From assembly GCA_904502005.1 (NCBI GenBank), contig CAJGDC010000011.1:1-41245 (forward strand): 41,245 bases of DNA, given 5' to 3'. The DNA is from an uncultured Alistipes sp. Lineage in GTDB: Bacteria > Bacteroidota > Bacteroidia > Bacteroidales > Rikenellaceae. Positions 37,880 to 41,245 of this stretch are shown here, in pieces. A program made the translations under genes and the position numbers. Numbering within the stretch: position 1 is the stretch's first letter; each line of letters starts with the position of its first letter. Below the pieces are notes generated by a model. It did not search any database and was not told the origin of the DNA. It was given only the letters and a program-made list of their open reading frames with translations.

Positions 37880-39016
37880 ATGAAGGCGCTGCATATTGGA
37901 GCTGGCAAGATTGGCAGAGGATTTATAGGCGCACAGCTTATAAAGTCGGGCTTTGAAACAACCTTTGCGGATGTTAATACCGAGCTGATAAATGCCTTGA
38001 ATAGCCAAAAGCAGTACACCCTTCATATCATGGAGCGAGATGGATATGAGGAGCAAATCACAAATTTCAGCGCCGTTGAGATTGATTCACCACTCTTTTA
38101 TGAACACTTTGCTCAAGCTGATGTTGTTACAACAGCCGTAAGCATGGGCGTGCTTGAAAAATTGGCTCCAATTATTGCCACAGCCCTCTGCAAACGTCGC
38201 TTAAGAGGGTGTGATTTACCACTCAATATCATCTGCTGCGAGAATGGTGTTCGTGCCACTACGCAACTTAAAAATTTTGTCTTTCAACATCTTGATACAC
38301 TGAGTGCTAATTGGTGCAGTAGAACAGTTGGTTTTGCCGACTGCTCAGTGGACCGCATAGTGCCCATTGCCACCTTTGACAATCCGCTGGATGTCGGAGT
38401 TGAGAGGTACTGCGAGTGGAATATTGATAGTGGTCAGATTGTTGGTGCTCTACCCAATATTGTTGGAGTGCACTTCACTGAAAACCTGGAGGCTCTGGTA
38501 GAGCGAAAACTATACACACTCAACACCGCCCATTGTGCCACTGCTTACCTTGGCGCGCAGAAGGGGTATAAATTTATCCACCAGGCAATTACTGACCCAG
38601 AGATACGACAGCTTGTTGAGCAAATTATGGAGCAGAGCAGCGCCGCTCTTTGTGCCAAATTTGGTATTGACAACAACCTCCAACAGCACTACGCTCAGAG
38701 TGTTCTTCATCGCTTTGAAAATCCTCTGCTTGCAGACACTGTCTCTCGTGTTGCGCGTGACCCAATGCGCAAACTATCTCCGAAACTCTACTTCGCCTAT
38801 CCCGCTTTAATGGCACTCAAATACACCCTGCCGACCGACGCCCTTGCCACCGCTGTTGCAGCCGCATTACACTACCGCTCTGACAATGATTTTGAGAGCC
38901 AACAGCTTGCCGTTCTTATTGAGAAACATGGCATTTCTCAGACCATTAAGAGCATTACCGGTATTACTAATACCACCTTTGTAGAGTGTGTAGAGAGAAA
39001 ATACAGAGAATTTTAG
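37880..39016 (+). CDS. mtlD: Mannitol-1-phosphate 5-dehydrogenase
   Basis: NAD-dependent oxidoreductase of 378 residues interconverting mannitol-1-phosphate and fructose-6-phosphate. It aligns along its length with E. coli MtlD: MKALHIGAGKIGRGFIGAQL (dinucleotide-binding GxGxxGRG at 7-14), TFADVN, DVVTTAV, PLNIICCENGVRATTQLK, VGFADCSVDRIVP, and ALVERKLYTLNTAHCATAYL, with the catalytic Lys210 and nearby Asn215/His218 of the polyol-specific long-chain dehydrogenases. C-terminal AAALHYRSDNDFESQQLA is also conserved. It starts 3 nt after batB, so it is likely transcribed with the Bat operon. No mannitol PTS gene (mtlA) is present, and Bacteroidales generally lack sugar PTS, so the source of mannitol-1-phosphate is unclear. 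Confidence 0.93.
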   Translation: MKALHIGAGKIGRGFIGAQLIKSGFETTFADVNTELINALNSQKQYTLHIMERDGYEEQITNFSAVEIDSPLFYEHFAQADVVTTAVSMGVLEKLAPIIATALCKRRLRGCDLPLNIICCENGVRATTQLKNFVFQHLDTLSANWCSRTVGFADCSVDRIVPIATFDNPLDVGVERYCEWNIDSGQIVGALPNIVGVHFTENLEALVERKLYTLNTAHCATAYLGAQKGYKFIHQAITDPEIRQLVEQIMEQSSAALCAKFGIDNNLQQHYAQSVLHRFENPLLADTVSRVARDPMRKLSPKLYFAYPALMALKYTLPTDALATAVAAALHYRSDNDFESQQLAVLIEKHGISQTIKSITGITNTTFVECVERKYREF

Positions 39017-39058
39017 TGAAAAAGTTGCAACTTTTTTCGTTTTCTATAGTTTTTTTCA

Positions 39059-39066
39059 TATCTTTG
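39059..39066 (+). promoter_or_regulatory. -7 box for lipA
   Basis: TATCTTTG matches TAnnTTTG, 28 nt before the proposed lipA ATG at 39095. The region upstream is T-rich with no clear -33 TTTG at 19-22 nt. Confidence 0.5.
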
Positions 39067-39094
39067 TGGCAATTGGGAAAATAATGAACTTAAG

Positions 39095-39973
39095 ATGCCG
39101 AAGTTGTATGACAGCGGTTGCGCTATGCGTAAACCTTCATGGCTTAAGATACGACTCCACAAAAGCGAGGCTTTTGCGGAGGTTGACCGTATAGTATCCG
39201 AGCATGGTCTGCATACAATTTGCAGCAGCGGACGTTGTCCGAACAAGGCAGAGTGTTGGAGCCGACGCACTGCGACATTTATGATTTTGGGGGATATTTG
39301 TACCCGTAACTGTCGCTTTTGCGCCACTCAAACAGGCCGTCCGCTACCGCCGGATGAGTGCGAGCCACAAAAGGTGGCACATAGTGTAAAGCTAATGAAC
39401 CTTCGGCACGTTGTTGTAACGTCTGTTACACGCGACGATCTACCTGACCAGGGAGCTGCACATTGGGCAGCAACTGTTGAGGCAATCAGGCAGAGTAGTC
39501 CACAAGCAACTATTGAGCTCCTTATTTCCGATATGGATGCTGTAGAGTCTCGTCTTGATACTATACTTGCATCCAAGCCTGATATTATCGGGCACAACAT
39601 TGAGACCGTCAGCCGTCTTACACCGACATTGCGTTCTAGGGCGACTTACAGCAAGTCCTTAGCCACTTTGAGCTACCTAAGCTCAAAGGGTGCGGTGGTC
39701 AAGAGCGGTCTAATGGTCGGACTTGGAGAGACTGAAGAGGAGGTATTCTCAACAATGCAGGACCTTAGGGCTGCCGGCGTGAGAATCCTTACAATTGGTC
39801 AGTATCTTCAGCCTACTGCGGAGCACTATCCAGTTGCAGAGTACATCACCCCGCAGCAGTTTGAGGCATACAAGGCTAAAGCTCTTCAGATTGGCTTTGA
39901 TTTCTGTGCCTCTGCGCCACTTGTACGCTCGTCGTACCTTGCCGATGAGGCCGCCTCTACAATCATTCGCTAA
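39095..39973 (+). CDS. lipA: Lipoyl synthase
   Basis: Radical-SAM enzyme that inserts two sulfurs into octanoyl groups on lipoyl domains. It carries both iron-sulfur clusters: the auxiliary-cluster cysteines Cys43, Cys48, Cys54 (CSSGRCPNKAEC) and the radical-SAM CxxxCxxC cysteines Cys69, Cys73, Cys76 (CTRNCRFC). The auxiliary cluster's Ser ligand is in VRSSYLADE near the C terminus. Other conserved elements are TSVTRDDLPDQGAAHWA, NIETVSRLTP and KSGLMVGLGETEEEV. Length is 292 from ATG 39095 or 282 from ATG 39125 (MRKPSWLKIRL); the second also fits many relatives. lipB follows 90 nt later, making a lipoate-assembly pair. Confidence 0.97.
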   Translation: MPKLYDSGCAMRKPSWLKIRLHKSEAFAEVDRIVSEHGLHTICSSGRCPNKAECWSRRTATFMILGDICTRNCRFCATQTGRPLPPDECEPQKVAHSVKLMNLRHVVVTSVTRDDLPDQGAAHWAATVEAIRQSSPQATIELLISDMDAVESRLDTILASKPDIIGHNIETVSRLTPTLRSRATYSKSLATLSYLSSKGAVVKSGLMVGLGETEEEVFSTMQDLRAAGVRILTIGQYLQPTAEHYPVAEYITPQQFEAYKAKALQIGFDFCASAPLVRSSYLADEAASTIIR

Positions 39974-40063
39974 CTCTCCTATCCGATTGCTCTCAATGTT
40001 GTGACACTCCTTAGGGATGTGTCTTAACACTGTATTTTATAATGGCGAACGCCTTTAGAGTAT

Positions 40064-40750
40064 ATGAAAGTCGGGTACAAGGATTTGGGCACAATGCCCT
40101 ACAAAGAGTGCTGGGAGTTGCAGCAATCGCTCTTTGAGAGCCGCTTAGAGATTAAGCGAAGTGGCTCTGAGGGGGAGGATTGTGGTACTATCCTTACTGT
40201 TGAGCACACCCCTGTCTATACCCTTGGTAAGAGCGGCAAGCAGAGCAATATGCTCATTCCTGAGGCATATCTAAAGAGTCTTGGTGCGGAGTTTTTCCAT
40301 ATTGACCGTGGCGGCGATATAACCTTCCATGGTCCGGGACAGATTGTCTGCTACCCTATCCTTGATTTGAGCCGTCTTGGCATCGGTCTTCGTCAATACA
40401 TAAATTGTTTAGAGGAGGCGGTTATTGCAACCATCGCCCACTATGGCATTACAGGCGAGCGTCTTGAGGGCGCTACGGGCGTATGGATTTGCGACCGCAT
40501 AGATGGCGAAGCTAAAAACTGGCGAAAGATTTGCGCCATAGGTGTTCGCGCCTCGCACTTTGTCACCATGCACGGCCTGGCGCTTAATGTGGCTACAGAC
40601 CTTAAGTGGTTTACTATGATAAATCCTTGCGGTTTTACCGACAAGGGTGTCACTTCAATCAGCAAAGAGGTTGGAGCGACTGTTGATATTGAGGAGGTCA
40701 AAGCTCTGCTTGTGGCTAACCTCACAAAAGCACTATTAGATGAAAAATAA
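40064..40750 (+). CDS. lipB: Octanoyltransferase
   Basis: Transfers octanoyl from acyl carrier protein to lipoyl domains of 2-oxoacid dehydrogenases or the glycine-cleavage H protein; LipA then adds sulfur. The 228-residue length is standard. The signature DRGGDITFHGPGQIVCYPIL lies at 81-100. The catalytic pair is Lys155 (KNWRKICAIGVR) and Cys189 (INPCGFTDKG), the acyl-thioester-forming cysteine. EHTPVYTLGKSG (47-58) is also typical. It follows lipA in the same direction; the 90-bp gap holds only a weak imperfect hairpin around 40007-40025. recJ starts 29 nt after it. Confidence 0.96.
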   Translation: MKVGYKDLGTMPYKECWELQQSLFESRLEIKRSGSEGEDCGTILTVEHTPVYTLGKSGKQSNMLIPEAYLKSLGAEFFHIDRGGDITFHGPGQIVCYPILDLSRLGIGLRQYINCLEEAVIATIAHYGITGERLEGATGVWICDRIDGEAKNWRKICAIGVRASHFVTMHGLALNVATDLKWFTMINPCGFTDKGVTSISKEVGATVDIEEVKALLVANLTKALLDEK

Positions 40751-40779
40751 TACAAAAAAATATATAAAACAGTACAATT

Positions 40780-41245
40780 ATGCCTATAGACAAAAGATGG
40801 GAGGTCAAGGCACAGGGTGATCCAACGGCGGTTGCAGCGATTGCATCGCATATTGGTATTGCGCCAGTCCTTGCCAACCTTTTAGTACAACGAGGCATAG
40901 ACACAGTAGAGAAGGCAGAGAAATTTTTTGACCCACAGCTAGCGGACCTGCACAACCCATTCTTGATGAAGGATATGGATAGGGCGGTGGCTCGCGTAGA
41001 GCAGGCTGTTGAGCGTAACGAGCGCATTATGGTCTATGGAGACTATGACGTGGACGGAACGACGGCAGTAGCTCTGGTCTATAAATTCCTGCGACAAATC
41101 GGGCATACAAACCTGATGTTCTACATCCCAGACCGTTATACCGAAGGCTACGGTATCTCGCGTAAGGGTATCGACATTGCTGCAAAGAAGGGTGTTAAGC
41201 TCATTATCGCCCTTGACTGCGGAATTAAGGCTGTCGAGAAAGTGG
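40780..41245 (+). CDS. recJ: Single-stranded-DNA exonuclease RecJ, N-terminal part
   Basis: 5' part of recJ, which degrades single-stranded DNA 5' to 3' in recombination and repair; it runs off the window end after about 155 residues with no stop. It opens MPIDKRWEVKAQGDP and contains the RecJ N-terminal pattern VQRGIDTVEKAEKFFDPQLA then DLHNPFLMKDMDRAVARVEQ. The DHH-family phosphoesterase motif is seen as MVYGDYDVDGTTAVALVY with the metal-binding DxDG, and LIIALDCGI is the next conserved strand. It starts 29 nt after lipB. The ATG at 40780 is the only sensible start since the frame is closed shortly upstream. Confidence 0.95.
   Translation, partial: MPIDKRWEVKAQGDPTAVAAIASHIGIAPVLANLLVQRGIDTVEKAEKFFDPQLADLHNPFLMKDMDRAVARVEQAVERNERIMVYGDYDVDGTTAVALVYKFLRQIGHTNLMFYIPDRYTEGYGISRKGIDIAAKKGVKLIIALDCGIKAVEKV

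Overview
The window is a chromosomal segment from a member of the Bacteroidota, most likely the order Bacteroidales. The support is family content and transcription signals: Bacteroidota-type proteins (DUF3078, DUF4252, a FadL-like outer-membrane protein, Bat aerotolerance genes, an Asp-type MurA, archaeal-type ProRS) and repeated matches to the Bacteroides promoter (-7 box TAnnTTTG, -33 box TTTG or TTG about 19-22 nt upstream). I cannot name a genus. No phage, transposase, integrase, rRNA or CRISPR array is seen; most of the window is core metabolism and cell envelope.

Layout. 1-0.8 kb: 3' end of pckA. 0.9-3.7 kb (minus): a Trp/Tyr/Gly/His-rich lipoprotein gene followed by a FadL-like porin gene. 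3.7-4.2 kb: non-coding, holding a 164-bp tandem repeat. 4.2-5.9 kb: SulP anion transporter. 6.0-6.9 kb: MerR/GyrI-like regulator. 7.0-9.9 kb (minus): DUF3078 protein, S41 protease, 66-aa membrane peptide. 10-11.8 kb: GNAT acetyltransferase and nicotinate phosphoribosyltransferase. 11.9-12.4 kb: structured non-coding DNA (degenerate repeats, nested inverted repeats) and tRNA-Val. 12.5-13 kb: argR. 13.1-16.2 kb: probable MurNAc salvage pair, an SSS symporter and a fused kinase/MurNAc-6-P etherase. 16.3-18.9 kb: murA (minus) divergent from eno (plus). 19-21.8 kb (minus): rhaB-rhaA. 21.9-24.4 kb: purC and proS, convergent on a shared terminator. 24.5-26 kb (minus): two unknown secreted proteins. 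26.1-29.4 kb: unknown membrane protein, then ECF sigma factor, probable anti-sigma factor, small beta-barrel and DUF4252 protein. 29.4-29.6 kb: a candidate minus-strand small RNA with its own promoter and terminator. 29.8-32.1 kb: DUF2520, KdsC-like phosphatase, CYTH protein, thymidine kinase. 32.2-37.9 kb: MoxR/DUF58/Bat operon in an unusual order. 37.9-39 kb: mtlD. 39.1-41.2 kb: lipA, lipB and the 5' end of recJ.

How genes fit together. The symporter and fusion protein would import MurNAc, phosphorylate it and cleave its lactyl ether to GlcNAc-6-P. The convergent neighbour murA starts the reverse, biosynthetic direction, consuming PEP made by the divergent eno. RhaA and RhaB are the first two steps of rhamnose use. 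LipB and LipA are consecutive steps of lipoate assembly. The sigma/anti-sigma/barrel/DUF4252 set looks like an envelope-responsive module. The items most worth following up are the kinase-etherase fusion, the candidate small RNA, and two different structured repeat regions (3.8-4.2 kb and 11.9-12.3 kb).
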